Both the position numbers and the translations under genes were made by a program. A DNA stretch of 64,000 bases from VRUE01 sp963814915 (GTDB lineage: Bacteria; Actinomycetota; Thermoleophilia; Solirubrobacterales; 70-9): contig CAWFEI010000006.1 in assembly GCA_963814915.1 (NCBI GenBank), positions 1 to 64,000 of the forward strand, in the 5' to 3' direction. The notes under the pieces were generated by a model that saw nothing but the letters and a program-made list of their open reading frames with translations, did not search any database and was not told the DNA's origin. This document shows, piece by piece, positions 19,755 through 28,758 of this stretch; the stretch's first letter is position 1, and every line of letters begins with the position of its first letter.

Positions 19755-21992
19755 ATGCGCGAGCCGATGAGAACACTGGCGGAGTTCCTGGGACGTAGGC
19801 GTCGCTGGGTTCTCGCCGGTTGGGTGATCGTTTTGCTGCTCGCCCTGCCGCTTGCCGCGAAGCAGACCGATCACCTCACGGGCGGCGGCTTCGACGTCCC
19901 CGGCAGCCAGTCGAAGGCCGTCGGCAACGCGCTTGAAAGCCAGTTCGCGGGAACCGGCAACGGGATCGCGGTGCTGCTCAGGGCCGAGCCCGGCACGGGT
20001 GCCGAGGCGCGGGCGGCGGCGATCGGCCGCGTGCGCAAAGCGGTCGCGGGAATCGAGGGCGTCGGGCTCACCCCGGCCGCGGCCCGCCAGGGCGCCGCGC
20101 AGCTGCGCGGCAAGAGCACGGCAATGCTGCCGCTGCGCAGCAGCCTCAGCTCCGACGAACTGATCGACCCCGCCGCGACGCTGCGCGAAGACCTCGACCC
20201 CGGCACCGCCGAGGGTGGCGTGACGACCTATCTCGCCGGCCAGCCGACGATTTGGGCTGGTATGCAGGAGCTCTCCAAGAAGGACCTCTCCCAGGCCGAG
20301 GCGGGCGGCTTCCCGATCGTCGCCCTGATCCTGCTCGTCGTCTTCGGCTCGCTCGCCGCGGCGGCGCTGCCGCTGACGCTCGGCTTCGTCAGCGTGATCG
20401 TCACCGGCGCGCTGATCTACTTCATCTCGCTGCAGATGAACACCTCGGTGTTCGTCACCAACATGGCTTCGATGATCGGCATCGGCGTCGCGATCGACTA
20501 CTCGCTGTTCATCCTCGCCCGCTACCGCGAGGAGCGGGCGGCGGGGCGCGGTTGCGACGACGCCCGCGCCGAGGCGCTCTCGACCTCCGGCCTGGCGGTG
20601 ACCTTCTCCGGCCTGGCCGTGATCGTCTCGCTGGCCGGCCTGTGGATGGTCGACAACCAGGCCCTGCGTTCGATGGCGCTCGGCGCGATGACTGTCGTCG
20701 CCGTCTCGATCCTCGCCGCGACGACGTTGCTGCCGGCGCTGATCGCGATGCTCGGCGACCGTGTCCTGCCGGGCGGGATCGTGGCCAAAGGCCTGGCGCT
20801 GATCCGCCGGCCGTTCAAAGGCGGGCCGGCCTCCCCCGGACGCGAGGGCGGAGGAGGCGGCGGAAACGGCTCTCCTTTCTGGCAGCGCTGGACCGAGGCG
20901 ATCATGGCCCGTCCCTGGACCGCCGTGATCGGCGTCAGCGCGGTGCTGCTCACCCTCGCGATCCCGGTGCTCTCACTTACCACCGGCACGCAGGCGCTGA
21001 CCCAGTTCCCCGAGGGCAGCGATGTCCGCGTCGGCAACGAGCTCGCCTCGAAGCAGCTCGGCGGCGGCACCGACCCGGTGCAGATCGTCGCCGCCTTCAA
21101 AGCCGGCACGAGCCGGGGAGAGAAGCGCGCGGCCACGGCGGCGTTCGTGCGCAGGCTCGAGGCGACCCCGGGCGTCGCCGCCGTCGCGCCGCCTGCCTTC
21201 GCCGAGCGCAGCGTCCTGATCCAGGCGACCCCGAGCGCGCCGAGCGAGTCCGACGCGGCCGTCGTCCTGGTCGAGCGCCTCCGCGACCCGCTCGTCGCCT
21301 CGACCGCGCTGGGTGGGGTCGCGACTGTGAGCGTCGGCGGCGAGACCGCGCGCAGCCATGACGTGCGGGCGCTGATCAGCGGCTCGATGTGGAAGATCGT
21401 GCTCTTCGTGCTCGCGCTCAGCTTCCTCGTCCTGATGGCGATGCTGCGCTCGTTGCTGCTGCCGCTCAAGGCGGTGCTGATGAACCTGCTCTCGATCGGC
21501 GCGGCCTTCGGCGTCCTCGTCGCGATCTTCCAGTGGGGCTGGTTCGACAACCTGCTCGGCTTCGAAAGCCAGGGGGCGCTGGACACGATCAACGTGCCGC
21601 TGATCTTCGCCGTCGTCTTCGGGCTCTCGATGGACTACGAGGTATTCCTGATGTCGCGCATCCGCGAGCGCTACATGGAGCACGGCGACAACGAGCGCGC
21701 CGTCGCCGAAGGGCTCTCGACCAGCGCCCGCACGATCTCCTCGGCGGCCCTGATCATGACCTGCGTCTTCGCGGTCTTCGTCCTCACCGGGGTCCCCTCG
21801 ATCAAGGAGCTCGGCCTCGGCTGCGCTGTCGCGATCGCGCTCGACGCGACCCTCGTCCGCCTCGTCCTGGTGCCGGCGGCGATGAAGCTGCTCGGCGACT
21901 GGAACTGGTGGATGCCCTCCTGGCTCGACCGCCTGCTGCCGGACTTCTCCTTCGAGTCCGGAACCGGCGAGCCGGAGCCCGCGGAAGCCTAG
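19755..21992 (+). CDS. MMPL/RND-family transporter
   Basis: A 745-residue, twelve-helix exporter of the RND superfamily MMPL branch. There are two repeats, each with one helix, a periplasmic domain (FDVPGSQSKAV opens the first) and five helices. The helix-4 motif IGIGVAIDYSLFILARYREE of repeat one and GLSMDYEVFLMSRIRE of repeat two carry the proton-relay Asp. Actinobacterial homologues export lipids and glycolipids. A Gly-rich linker separates the repeats at about residue 370. An ATG at 19767 is an alternative start. The adjacent TetR gene and the operator at the start codon suggest induction by its substrate. Confidence 0.9.
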   Translation: MREPMRTLAEFLGRRRRWVLAGWVIVLLLALPLAAKQTDHLTGGGFDVPGSQSKAVGNALESQFAGTGNGIAVLLRAEPGTGAEARAAAIGRVRKAVAGIEGVGLTPAAARQGAAQLRGKSTAMLPLRSSLSSDELIDPAATLREDLDPGTAEGGVTTYLAGQPTIWAGMQELSKKDLSQAEAGGFPIVALILLVVFGSLAAAALPLTLGFVSVIVTGALIYFISLQMNTSVFVTNMASMIGIGVAIDYSLFILARYREERAAGRGCDDARAEALSTSGLAVTFSGLAVIVSLAGLWMVDNQALRSMALGAMTVVAVSILAATTLLPALIAMLGDRVLPGGIVAKGLALIRRPFKGGPASPGREGGGGGGNGSPFWQRWTEAIMARPWTAVIGVSAVLLTLAIPVLSLTTGTQALTQFPEGSDVRVGNELASKQLGGGTDPVQIVAAFKAGTSRGEKRAATAAFVRRLEATPGVAAVAPPAFAERSVLIQATPSAPSESDAAVVLVERLRDPLVASTALGGVATVSVGGETARSHDVRALISGSMWKIVLFVLALSFLVLMAMLRSLLLPLKAVLMNLLSIGAAFGVLVAIFQWGWFDNLLGFESQGALDTINVPLIFAVVFGLSMDYEVFLMSRIRERYMEHGDNERAVAEGLSTSARTISSAALIMTCVFAVFVLTGVPSIKELGLGCAVAIALDATLVRLVLVPAAMKLLGDWNWWMPSWLDRLLPDFSFESGTGEPEPAEA

Positions 21993-21995
21993 AAT
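21990..21995 (+). promoter_or_regulatory. -10 element of the amidase gene
   Basis: TAGAAT, close to the TATAAT consensus, ends 6 nt before the ATG at 22002 and includes the stop codon of the MMPL gene. It implies a leaderless amidase transcript. Confidence 0.5.
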
Positions 21996-22001
21996 GGCGA
22001 C

Positions 22002-23408
22002 ATGTCCGATGACCTCGCATTTGCGGGTGCCGCGAAGCAGGCCGAGCTTGTCCGCGCCGGCGAGGTCTCGCCGACCGAGCTGGTGCGGCTCTGCCTCGAC
22101 CGGATAGCCCGGCTCGACCCACAGCTGAACAGCTTCCGCTCAGTCTTCGCCGAACGGGCGCTGCTCGAGGCCGAGCAGGCCGAGGCGCGGCGCAGCGGCG
22201 GCGACGAGCGGCCGCTGCTGGGTGTCCCGGTCGCGATCAAGGACGAGGTCGACGTCGTCGGCGACGTGACGACCTACGGCACCGACGGCTTCACCGATCC
22301 CGCCGCCGCCGACTCCGAGGCGGTGCGCAAGCTGCGCGAGGCCGGGGCGATCGTGATCGGCAAGACGTTGCTGCCGGAGCTGGCGATCTGCGGCTTCACC
22401 GAGTCGGCGACCTGGGGCGTGACCCGCAACCCCTGGAACCCGCAGCGCACACCAGGCGGCTCGAGCGGCGGCAGCGCCGCGGCTGTCGCCGCGGGCCTGG
22501 TGCCGATCGGCTTTGCCTCCGACGGCGCCGGTTCGATCCGCATCCCCGCCGCCTCCTGTGGCCTCTTCGGACTCAAACCGCAGCGCGGCCGGGTTTCGGT
22601 CGCGCCCGACCGCGAGCGTTGGAACGGCATGTCGGCCTTCGGCTGCGTCAGCCGCTCGGTGCGCGACACCGCCCTCTGGCTCGACGCCAGCCGCACCGCG
22701 GGCGATGAGCCGGGGGCTCCGCCGCCGCCCGAGCGGCCCTTTCTCGAGTCCGCGGCCACGCCGCCGGGCAAGCTGCGCGTCGCCTGGTCGACCGCCGCGC
22801 CACGGGCGGTCGCGCCGGTCAGCGTCGATGACATCGCCAAGGGAGCGGTGGGGGAGACGGCCGAGCTGCTGCGCTCGCTCGGGCACGCGGTCGAGCAGCA
22901 CGACCCCGCTTGGGGGAACCTCGGCAACAACTCGGTGCCGCGCTACCTACGAGGCATCGCCGAGGACTTCGCCAAGGTCCCCGCTCCCGAGCGGCTTGAA
23001 CGGCGCACGCGCGGCATGGCCGCACTCGGCCGCCTGATCCCCGACGGCGTCTTTGAGCGAGCCCGCCGCGGCGAAGCCGCGGACGCCGCCCGGGTCAACG
23101 CGATCTTCGACACCCACGACGTGCTGATGACCCCGGTGATGGGCGGCACGGCGCTGCCGGTGCGCCGCTGGGAGGGCCGCGGCGCGCTTTGGACGCTGCT
23201 CGGCATGAGCCGCTTCTATCCGTACTGCATCCCCTGGAACCACCTCGGCAACCCGGCGATGTCCGTGCCGTCGGGCTTCTCAGCGGAGGGAATGCCGCTC
23301 GCGGTGCAGATCGTCGGCCGCCCCGGAGACGAGGCGACCCTGCTCTCACTCGCCGCCCAGATCGAGGCAGAGAGACCGTGGGCGGATAAGAAACCACCCG
23401 TCGCCTGA
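22002..23408 (+). CDS. amidase-signature family hydrolase
   Basis: A 468-residue enzyme with the Ser-cisSer-Lys triad of amidase-signature hydrolases: catalytic Lys in GVPVAIKDE, cis-Ser in TPGGSSGGSAAAVAAG, and nucleophile Ser in DGAGSIRIPA. It hydrolyses amide bonds of an unknown substrate. It is not GatA by context, since no gatB or gatC is adjacent. It is followed by two hairpins and converges on the R2-like oxidase gene. Confidence 0.9.
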   Translation: MSDDLAFAGAAKQAELVRAGEVSPTELVRLCLDRIARLDPQLNSFRSVFAERALLEAEQAEARRSGGDERPLLGVPVAIKDEVDVVGDVTTYGTDGFTDPAAADSEAVRKLREAGAIVIGKTLLPELAICGFTESATWGVTRNPWNPQRTPGGSSGGSAAAVAAGLVPIGFASDGAGSIRIPAASCGLFGLKPQRGRVSVAPDRERWNGMSAFGCVSRSVRDTALWLDASRTAGDEPGAPPPPERPFLESAATPPGKLRVAWSTAAPRAVAPVSVDDIAKGAVGETAELLRSLGHAVEQHDPAWGNLGNNSVPRYLRGIAEDFAKVPAPERLERRTRGMAALGRLIPDGVFERARRGEAADAARVNAIFDTHDVLMTPVMGGTALPVRRWEGRGALWTLLGMSRFYPYCIPWNHLGNPAMSVPSGFSAEGMPLAVQIVGRPGDEATLLSLAAQIEAERPWADKKPPVA

Positions 23409-23443
23409 AGAATCAATTAGCGAGCATCACGATCTGATTCTTT
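23408..23443 (+). terminator. hairpin after the amidase gene
   Basis: AAGAATCA and TGATTCTT are inverted 8-bp arms separated by 19 nt and followed by a short T tract. Confidence 0.4.
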
Positions 23444-23469
23444 GCGAGCGGCGCCGATATGGCGCGTAG

Positions 23470-23508
23470 ACGCCACCCCCGGACGCGAAGCGGAGGAGGT
23501 GGCGTTTT
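23470..23508 (+). terminator. Rho-independent-like terminator between convergent genes
   Basis: ACGCCACC and GGTGGCGT form an 8-bp stem around a 20-nt loop, followed by a T run. The right arm abuts the stop codon of the R2-like oxidase gene on the other strand. Confidence 0.5.
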
Positions 23509-24793
23509 ATGAGAACACCTTGCGCATCCGCGCGATCTCGCGGATCTTGCCGCGCGGGCGGAGGCGGCGCTGGACGATCATCTTCAGCGGGTTGGCGTCC
23601 GGCTTGCCCATCGCGACGAAGTCGGCCCAGCTTGCCTCCAGGGTCAGCGTCGGGTCGGGAGCCTCGCCCGGCTCGGCCCGGGTTGCGCCGTTGTCGATCG
23701 TCAGGTGCCAGGGGTCGGCGTCGTCGAAGCGGTACTGGTAGACGAGCGGCGTGCCGTTCGCGGCCTTCGGGTCGGCGGCCCGCTTGATCACGTCGAAGTA
23801 GAGCCGCTGGGTCTCCGGTGAGGCGTCCGGGGTGATGGCGTCGGGCGGGCCGAGCACACCGGCTTCCATCAGCGTCACCTGGCGCTTGGCGACGTCCTCG
23901 GCCGAGGCCTCGGGGTCGAAGGGGAAGACGCCGGGCGGCATCTCCTCGGTCGGGTAGCCGATCGTGCGCCAGCGCTGGCGGATCAGTTTGAGGCCGAAGG
24001 AGAAGATGTCCTCCAGCGTGAACCCGTAGCACTCGGTGTATTCGCGGTCCATGTTGGGCGGGTAGAACACCGCCGGCCCGTAGGGAAGCGTTTCGCGGAG
24101 CAGGTCGGTCACGGCGGCGCGGTTCTCCTCACAGCCCGGGTTGCCCTCACCCAGCAGTTCGGAGAGCACCTTGACACCGAAGCCGATGTGGCGCTGCTCG
24201 TCGCGGGAGACGTTGCCCATCCCCTCGCTGAAGCCCGGCATCGATTCCTTGGAGGCGAAGAAGTCCTCGATGAAGTGCTGGCCGGGCTGGGCGAGGCTGC
24301 CCTCGACGATCAGGTGGTAGAGCGTGATCGCCTGCGCGTACTTGGGCAGCGAGCGGTCCTTGCGCAGTTCCTCGGCCATCACGTCGAGCCGGTCGAAGAT
24401 TCCGCGGTAGCCCCAGTTGAGCTGCGGCATCGTCGAGGAGAGGGTCTGCTGGATCGAGTCGCCGCCGACCCCGATCACCTCCTTGAAGAAGCGGTGGAAG
24501 AAGATCGAGTGACGGACCTCGTCGACCTGCTGCGTCGCGAGGAAGTAGGACTGCTCCTCGGTCGGCGCGGCGGTCACGTAGGGAGCGAGGGTGTCGGCGA
24601 CTCGGTCCTCGCCGTAGTAGAACATCGAGTAGATCCACATCGCCGAGCGCCGCTGCATCTCGCTCAGCGCCTCCCAGCCGGCCCGGTCCTGGGAGAAGTC
24701 GAGGTCGTAGGCGCTCCAGTTGCCCTGCTCCCAGCGCTGGTAGAGGTCGACATAGGTGACGTTGTCCATCAGGCTCTGCGAAGCGACGCTCAT
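23507..24793 (-). CDS. R2-like (R2lox-type) diiron oxidase fused to a C-terminal SCP2 lipid-binding domain
   Basis: A 428-residue two-domain protein. Residues 1-310 follow the ribonucleotide-reductase R2-like ferritin fold: Glu62/Asp63 (YYGEDRV), Glu92-x-x-His95 (DEVRH), Glu164 (LYHLIVEG) and Glu199-x-x-His202 (DEQRH) supply six metal ligands. Val65 and Tyr159 sit where R2lox proteins have their Val-Tyr cross-link, two residues after the first ligand and five before the third. Residues about 330-428 look like a sterol-carrier SCP2 domain (PWHLTIDNG, LTLEASWADFVAMGKPDANP). I infer oxidation of a bound lipid, not nucleotide reduction; no nrdA is nearby. It has a GAGGAGAAG Shine-Dalgarno and a shared operator upstream. 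Confidence 0.8.
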   Translation of the reverse strand: MSVASQSLMDNVTYVDLYQRWEQGNWSAYDLDFSQDRAGWEALSEMQRRSAMWIYSMFYYGEDRVADTLAPYVTAAPTEEQSYFLATQQVDEVRHSIFFHRFFKEVIGVGGDSIQQTLSSTMPQLNWGYRGIFDRLDVMAEELRKDRSLPKYAQAITLYHLIVEGSLAQPGQHFIEDFFASKESMPGFSEGMGNVSRDEQRHIGFGVKVLSELLGEGNPGCEENRAAVTDLLRETLPYGPAVFYPPNMDREYTECYGFTLEDIFSFGLKLIRQRWRTIGYPTEEMPPGVFPFDPEASAEDVAKRQVTLMEAGVLGPPDAITPDASPETQRLYFDVIKRAADPKAANGTPLVYQYRFDDADPWHLTIDNGATRAEPGEAPDPTLTLEASWADFVAMGKPDANPLKMIVQRRLRPRGKIREIARMRKVFS

Positions 24794-24859
24794 CTCTTCT
24801 CCTCAAGTTGCGGGCGCCACGGGCGCCACGGGGCTGCGTGGGGCCAGACTAGCGCGATC

Positions 24860-24875
24860 CTGGCCAGCCAGCCAG
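24860..24875. promoter_or_regulatory. TetR-type operator upstream of the R2-like/SCP2 gene
   Basis: On the minus strand it reads CTGGCTGGCTGGCCAG, 13 of 16 identical to the MMPL-gene site. It lies 67-82 bp before the ATG, between the acyl-CoA ligase stop and the oxidase, so the oxidase probably has its own regulated promoter. Part of the match is a CCAG triplet run on the other strand, which makes it the weakest of the three sites. Confidence 0.5.
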
Positions 24876-24895
24876 TTGGGTTTACCTGACGTCGC

Positions 24896-26395
24896 TCACA
24901 CAGTGGCGGGAGTCTCGATCTCCCGCTTGAGGATCTTGCCGGTCGGGCCCTTGGGCAGGTCGTCGAGGAACCAGACGACGCGCGGGTACTTGTAGGCGGC
25001 GATGCGGTCCTTGACGTAGGTGCTGACCTCCTCCGGGCCCAGCTCCTCGCCCTCCATCAGGACGACCGCGGCGCCGATCTCCTCGCCCCACTCGTCGTGG
25101 GGGACGCCGACGACGGCTGCTTCGCGGATCTTCGGGTGCTCGTAGAGGACCTCCTCGACCTCGCGCGGGTAGACGTTGTAGCCGCCGCGGATGATCAGGT
25201 CCTTCTTGCGGTCGACGATGAAGAAGTCACCGTCCTCGTCGACGCGCGCCATGTCGCCGCTGTGGAACCAGCCGCCGCGCATCGCCTCCGCGGTCGCGTC
25301 GGGGCGCTGCCAGTAGCCCTTCATGATGTTGTGGCCGCGGATCACGATCTCGCCGACCTCGCCCTGCGCCACCTCCGCGTCGTCCTCGTCGACCACCTTC
25401 ATCTCGACACCTTCGATCGGGGCGCCGATCGAGCCCGGCTTGGCCCCCTTCTCGGGGTGGTTGGAGCAGGCGACCGGTGAGGTCTCCGAGAGGCCGTAGC
25501 CCTCGAGCACGACCGCGCCGAAGGCCGCTTCGAAGCCACGCAGGACTTCGACCGGCATCGAGGCGCCGCCGGTGATGCAGGTGCGCAGCGCCCCGGTATC
25601 GAAGCTCTCGCGCTCCGGGTGGTGGAGCAGGGCGCCGAACATCGTCGGCACCCCGTAGAAGTGGGTGACGCCGTCGCGCTGCATCGTCGCCAGCGCCTCG
25701 CCCGGCTCGAATTTGGGCACCAGCGTGAGGCAGGCGCCGGCCGCGAGCGAGGCGTTCATCGCCACCGTCTGGCCGAAGGAGTGGAAGAGCGGCAGCGAGC
25801 CGAGCACGACGTCGCCGGCCGCGATCTCGCAGGTCGTGCGGCGGGTGACGTCGGCATTGCGCCAGAGGTTGGAGTGGGTCAGCTCGGCGCCCTTCGGCTT
25901 GCCGGTCGTGCCCGACGTGTAGAGGATCACCGCGGTGTCGTCCTCGGCTGTCTCCGCGACCTCGGCGACGGGCTCATATTCGGCCAGGGTCGCGGCGAAG
26001 GAGGCGGGCTCGACCTCGAGCAGCTCGGCGCCGGCGGCAGCGGCGGCGTCGCGAGCCTCGTCGCAGAAGCCGTACCAGGCGAGCAGCAGATCCGCTCCCG
26101 GGTCTTCCAGGTAGAAGGCGATCTCACGCTTCTTGAGCAGCACGTTCATCGGCACGACGATCGCCCCGGCGCGCAGCACCCCGTAATAGACGACGGGAAA
26201 GTCCGGGACGTTGGGCAGCATCACGCCGACGCGGTCGCCGCGGGCGACGCCCTTGTCTCGCAGGAGGCCCGCCAGGCGGGCGCTGCGCTCGTCGAGCTCC
26301 GCGTAGCTCAGCATCGTCTCGCCCAATCGGACCGCCGGAGCGCCGGCCGAGCGCTCGGCACTGTCGGTGACTATCGATGCGAGGTTCATCCCCAT
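24896..26395 (-). CDS. long-chain acyl-CoA ligase (FadD-like, AMP-binding)
   Basis: A 499-residue adenylate-forming enzyme activating a carboxylic acid to its CoA thioester. The motifs run in order: P-loop LYTSGTTGKPKGA, YGLSETSP, the hinge DFFIVDRKKDLIIRGGYNVYP and the C-terminal lysine context KGPTGKILKREI. The length fits fatty-acid or short/medium acyl-CoA ligases. An ATG two codons downstream (26389) is also possible. It lies directly upstream of the R2-like/SCP2 oxidase on the same strand, suggesting related substrates. Confidence 0.9.
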   Translation of the reverse strand: MGMNLASIVTDSAERSAGAPAVRLGETMLSYAELDERSARLAGLLRDKGVARGDRVGVMLPNVPDFPVVYYGVLRAGAIVVPMNVLLKKREIAFYLEDPGADLLLAWYGFCDEARDAAAAAGAELLEVEPASFAATLAEYEPVAEVAETAEDDTAVILYTSGTTGKPKGAELTHSNLWRNADVTRRTTCEIAAGDVVLGSLPLFHSFGQTVAMNASLAAGACLTLVPKFEPGEALATMQRDGVTHFYGVPTMFGALLHHPERESFDTGALRTCITGGASMPVEVLRGFEAAFGAVVLEGYGLSETSPVACSNHPEKGAKPGSIGAPIEGVEMKVVDEDDAEVAQGEVGEIVIRGHNIMKGYWQRPDATAEAMRGGWFHSGDMARVDEDGDFFIVDRKKDLIIRGGYNVYPREVEEVLYEHPKIREAAVVGVPHDEWGEEIGAAVVLMEGEELGPEEVSTYVKDRIAAYKYPRVVWFLDDLPKGPTGKILKREIETPATV

Positions 26396-26406
26396 GACCC
26401 ACGGCG

Positions 26407-26425
26407 AGCATAACTCCTCTAGCAT
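26407..26425. promoter_or_regulatory. divergent promoter between the acyl-CoA ligase and FKBP genes
   Basis: The minus strand has TATGCT (26412 to 26407), 11 nt before the ATG at 26395. The plus strand has TAGCAT (26420-26425), 8 nt before the GTG at 26434. Confidence 0.4.
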
Positions 26426-26433
26426 TGCCCGCC

Positions 26434-26946
26434 GTGAGGAGGGCACTGATCGCCATATGGCTCTGCGCGCTGCTGGCTCTGGCCGGTTGCGGCGGCAACG
26501 ACTCGTCGACCGAATCGACCGCTTCTGCCGAAGCGACCGGCAAGTCCTCCCCCGCGGGCGCCGGCAAGGAAGACACAAGCAAGAAGCCGGTGGTGACGGT
26601 TCCGAAGGGAGCCCCGCCAAAGCAGCTCGAAAGCAAGGAACTGGTGGAAGGCAGCGGCGCTGAAGCGAAGTCGGGCGACGAAGTGACCGTCCAGTACGTC
26701 GGCGTCAACTACAAGAACGGCCAGGAATTCGACTCCTCCTGGAGTCGCAACGAACCCTTCACCTTCACGCTCGGCGCCGGCGAAGTGATTCCGGGCTGGG
26801 ACCAGGGTGTCGAAGGCATGAAGATCGGCGGCCGACGCGAGCTGATCATCCCGCCGAACCTCGCCTACGGCGAAGCCGGCGCACCGCCGGCGATCGCTCC
26901 GAACGAAACGCTCGTGTTCGTGATCGACCTGCTTGAAGTCAGCTAG
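26434..26946 (+). CDS. FKBP-type peptidyl-prolyl isomerase lipoprotein
   Basis: A 170-residue exported folding factor. A signal peptide with lipobox LALAGC is followed by a Ser/Thr/Lys-rich linker and an FKBP domain over the last 110 residues (VTVQYVGVNYKNGQEFDSSW; FTLGAGEVIPGWDQGVEGMK; IIPPNLAYGEAGAPP). It should catalyse prolyl isomerisation outside the membrane. The GTG start fits an upstream TAGCAT; an in-frame TTG three codons earlier is possible. Fifteen of 16 Glu codons are GAA, against the GAG habit of most neighbours. Confidence 0.9.
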   Translation: MRRALIAIWLCALLALAGCGGNDSSTESTASAEATGKSSPAGAGKEDTSKKPVVTVPKGAPPKQLESKELVEGSGAEAKSGDEVTVQYVGVNYKNGQEFDSSWSRNEPFTFTLGAGEVIPGWDQGVEGMKIGGRRELIIPPNLAYGEAGAPPAIAPNETLVFVIDLLEVS

Positions 26947-26982
26947 CAGTTAGCGCCGCCTGCCGCCGGGTAATTGGCGGGC

Positions 26983-27333
26983 ATGACCAGCCTGGAAGCG
27001 ATCCTCAACATCGAGCACGAGCTCGCCGACGGCGACGGATCCGCCTACCGCCGCCACCTGCGTGAGGACGCGATCGTGATCGTCCCCGGCCGGGCGCTGG
27101 ACCGCGATGCCACGATCGCCGCGATGGACGCCTCCCCCGGCTGGGACAGCTTCTCGATCGTCGACGAGCGCCTGCTGCCGCTTGGGGGCGATGCCGCTCT
27201 GCTCACCTACCGATTCCGCGGACGTCGCGGTGAATCGGAGTACGAGGCGATCCTCTCCAGCACCTACGCGCGCGACGACGGCGCCTGGAAGCTCGTCTTC
27301 CACCAGCAGACGCCGCTCCAGCAGGCCGACTAG
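26983..27333 (+). CDS. SnoaL/DUF4440-like protein
   Basis: A 116-residue protein of the NTF2-like cone fold by pattern: N-terminal helix LEAILNIEHELADGDGSAYRRHL, then beta strands ending WKLVFHQQTPL. Members include small enzymes and ligand-binding proteins; no catalytic residues can be assigned. It converges on glyS and shares the tetranucleotide CTAG, each strand using it for its TAG stop. Confidence 0.7.
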   Translation: MTSLEAILNIEHELADGDGSAYRRHLREDAIVIVPGRALDRDATIAAMDASPGWDSFSIVDERLLPLGGDAALLTYRFRGRRGESEYEAILSSTYARDDGAWKLVFHQQTPLQQAD

Positions 27334-28721
27334 TCCAGCTTGGGGCTCTTCCAGGGCTGCGCAAGGCGATTCGCCAGGTCGTCGGCGAGGCCGTCGATCG
27401 GGACTCTCGTCTGCTCCAGCGAGTCGCGGTCGCGCAGGGTCACGGTGTCGTCTTCCATCGTCTGGTGGTCGACGGTGATGCCCCAGGGGGTGCCGATCTC
27501 GTCCTGGCGGCGGTAGCGCTTGCCGATCGAGCCACCCTCGTCGAACTCGGCGGGCATGCGGCGCCGCACCTCGGCGAAGATCTCGCGCGCCTTCTCGGGC
27601 ATGCCCTGCTTGGAGACCAGCGGCAGGACCGCGACCTTGACCGGCGCCAGGCGCGGGTGCAGGCGCAGCACGGTGCGCTGGCGACCGTCGACCTCCTCGA
27701 CCTCGTAGGAGTCGACGAGGAAGGCGAGCGTCGCCCGGTCGGCGCCCGCGGCGGGCTCGATCACGTGCGGCACGTAGCGCTCTTTGGTCTGCTGGTCGAA
27801 GTACTCGAGCTTCTCGCCGCTGAACTCGGCGTGCTGGGTCAGGTCGAAGTCGCCGCGGTTGGCGACCCCCTCCAGCTCCGACCACCCGATCGGGAAGCGG
27901 TACTCGATGTCGCTCGTCGCCGAGGAGTAGTGGGAGAGCTCCTCGGCGCCGTGGGCGCGCACCCGCAGCAGGTCGGGGCGGATGCCGAGCTCGGTGTACC
28001 AGCGCTCGCGCTCGTCCATCCACACCTGGTGCCACTTTTCCGCTTCCGCGGGCGGCACGAAGAACTCCATCTCCATCTGCTCGAACTCGCGGGTGCGGAA
28101 GATGAAGTTGCCGGGCGTGATCTCGTTGCGGAACGACTTGCCGATCTGAGCGATGCCGAACGGCGGCTTCTTGCGGGCGAAGCCGAGCACGTTCTTGAAG
28201 TTGATGAAGATGCCCTGCGCCGTCTCCGGCCGCAGGTAGACCTCCGAGCCCTCGCCCGCGACCGGGCCGATGTGGGTCTCGAACATCAGGTTGAACTGGC
28301 GCGGCTCGGAGAGCTCGCCGCCGCATTTCGGGCAGCGCAGCTCCGCCTCGGGGTCGCCGCCATCGGCTTCGACCGCCTCGCGCAGATGGTCCTCGCGCCA
28401 GCGCCGCTTGCACTCGCCGAGGCACTGCACGAGCGGATCGGTGAAGCCCTCCAGGTGCCCGGAGGCCTCCCAGACCCGCGGGTGCTGGAGGATCGCCGAG
28501 TCGAGCGCGACGATGTCGTCGCGCTCCTGCAGCATCGCCCGCCACCACTCGGCCTTGACGTTGTTCTTCAGCAGCACGCCGTAGTGGCCGTAGTCGTAGG
28601 TCGAGCCGAGCCCGCCGTAGATCTCAGAGGAGGGGAAGACGAAGCCGCGCCGCTTGCACAGAGCGACGATCTCCTCCATCGAGGTTCCCTCATCCACGGC
28701 CTCCTGCCCGACGTCTGCCAT
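27330..28721 (-). CDS. glyS: glycyl-tRNA synthetase, single-chain dimeric type
   Basis: A 463-residue class II aminoacyl-tRNA synthetase charging tRNA-Gly. The start EEIVALCKRRGFVFPSSEIYGG, the zinc-type cysteines CLGECKRRW and CPKCGGEL, the catalytic GSEVYLRPETAQGIFINF and FIFRTREFEQMEMEFF are characteristic of the alpha2 enzyme. The ATG at 28721 has TACGGT exactly 6 nt upstream, favouring it over the internal ATG at MEEIV. Confidence 0.95.
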   Translation of the reverse strand: MADVGQEAVDEGTSMEEIVALCKRRGFVFPSSEIYGGLGSTYDYGHYGVLLKNNVKAEWWRAMLQERDDIVALDSAILQHPRVWEASGHLEGFTDPLVQCLGECKRRWREDHLREAVEADGGDPEAELRCPKCGGELSEPRQFNLMFETHIGPVAGEGSEVYLRPETAQGIFINFKNVLGFARKKPPFGIAQIGKSFRNEITPGNFIFRTREFEQMEMEFFVPPAEAEKWHQVWMDERERWYTELGIRPDLLRVRAHGAEELSHYSSATSDIEYRFPIGWSELEGVANRGDFDLTQHAEFSGEKLEYFDQQTKERYVPHVIEPAAGADRATLAFLVDSYEVEEVDGRQRTVLRLHPRLAPVKVAVLPLVSKQGMPEKAREIFAEVRRRMPAEFDEGGSIGKRYRRQDEIGTPWGITVDHQTMEDDTVTLRDRDSLEQTRVPIDGLADDLANRLAQPWKSPKLD

Positions 28722-28727
28722 GGCGGA

Positions 28728-28733
28728 ACCGTA
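28728..28733 (-). promoter_or_regulatory. -10 element of glyS
   Basis: TACGGT ends 6 nt before the ATG at 28721, implying a leaderless mRNA and hence no T-box or other leader control. Confidence 0.45.
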
Positions 28734-28758
28734 CCGGCTGCGATAATCGGCCAGCCTG

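Noticed and set aside
23507..24793. Annotation as a ribonucleotide reductase small subunit (NrdB/NrdF)
   Set aside because: There is no large-subunit gene nearby, the Val/Tyr pattern is that of R2lox, and the SCP2 domain points to lipids.
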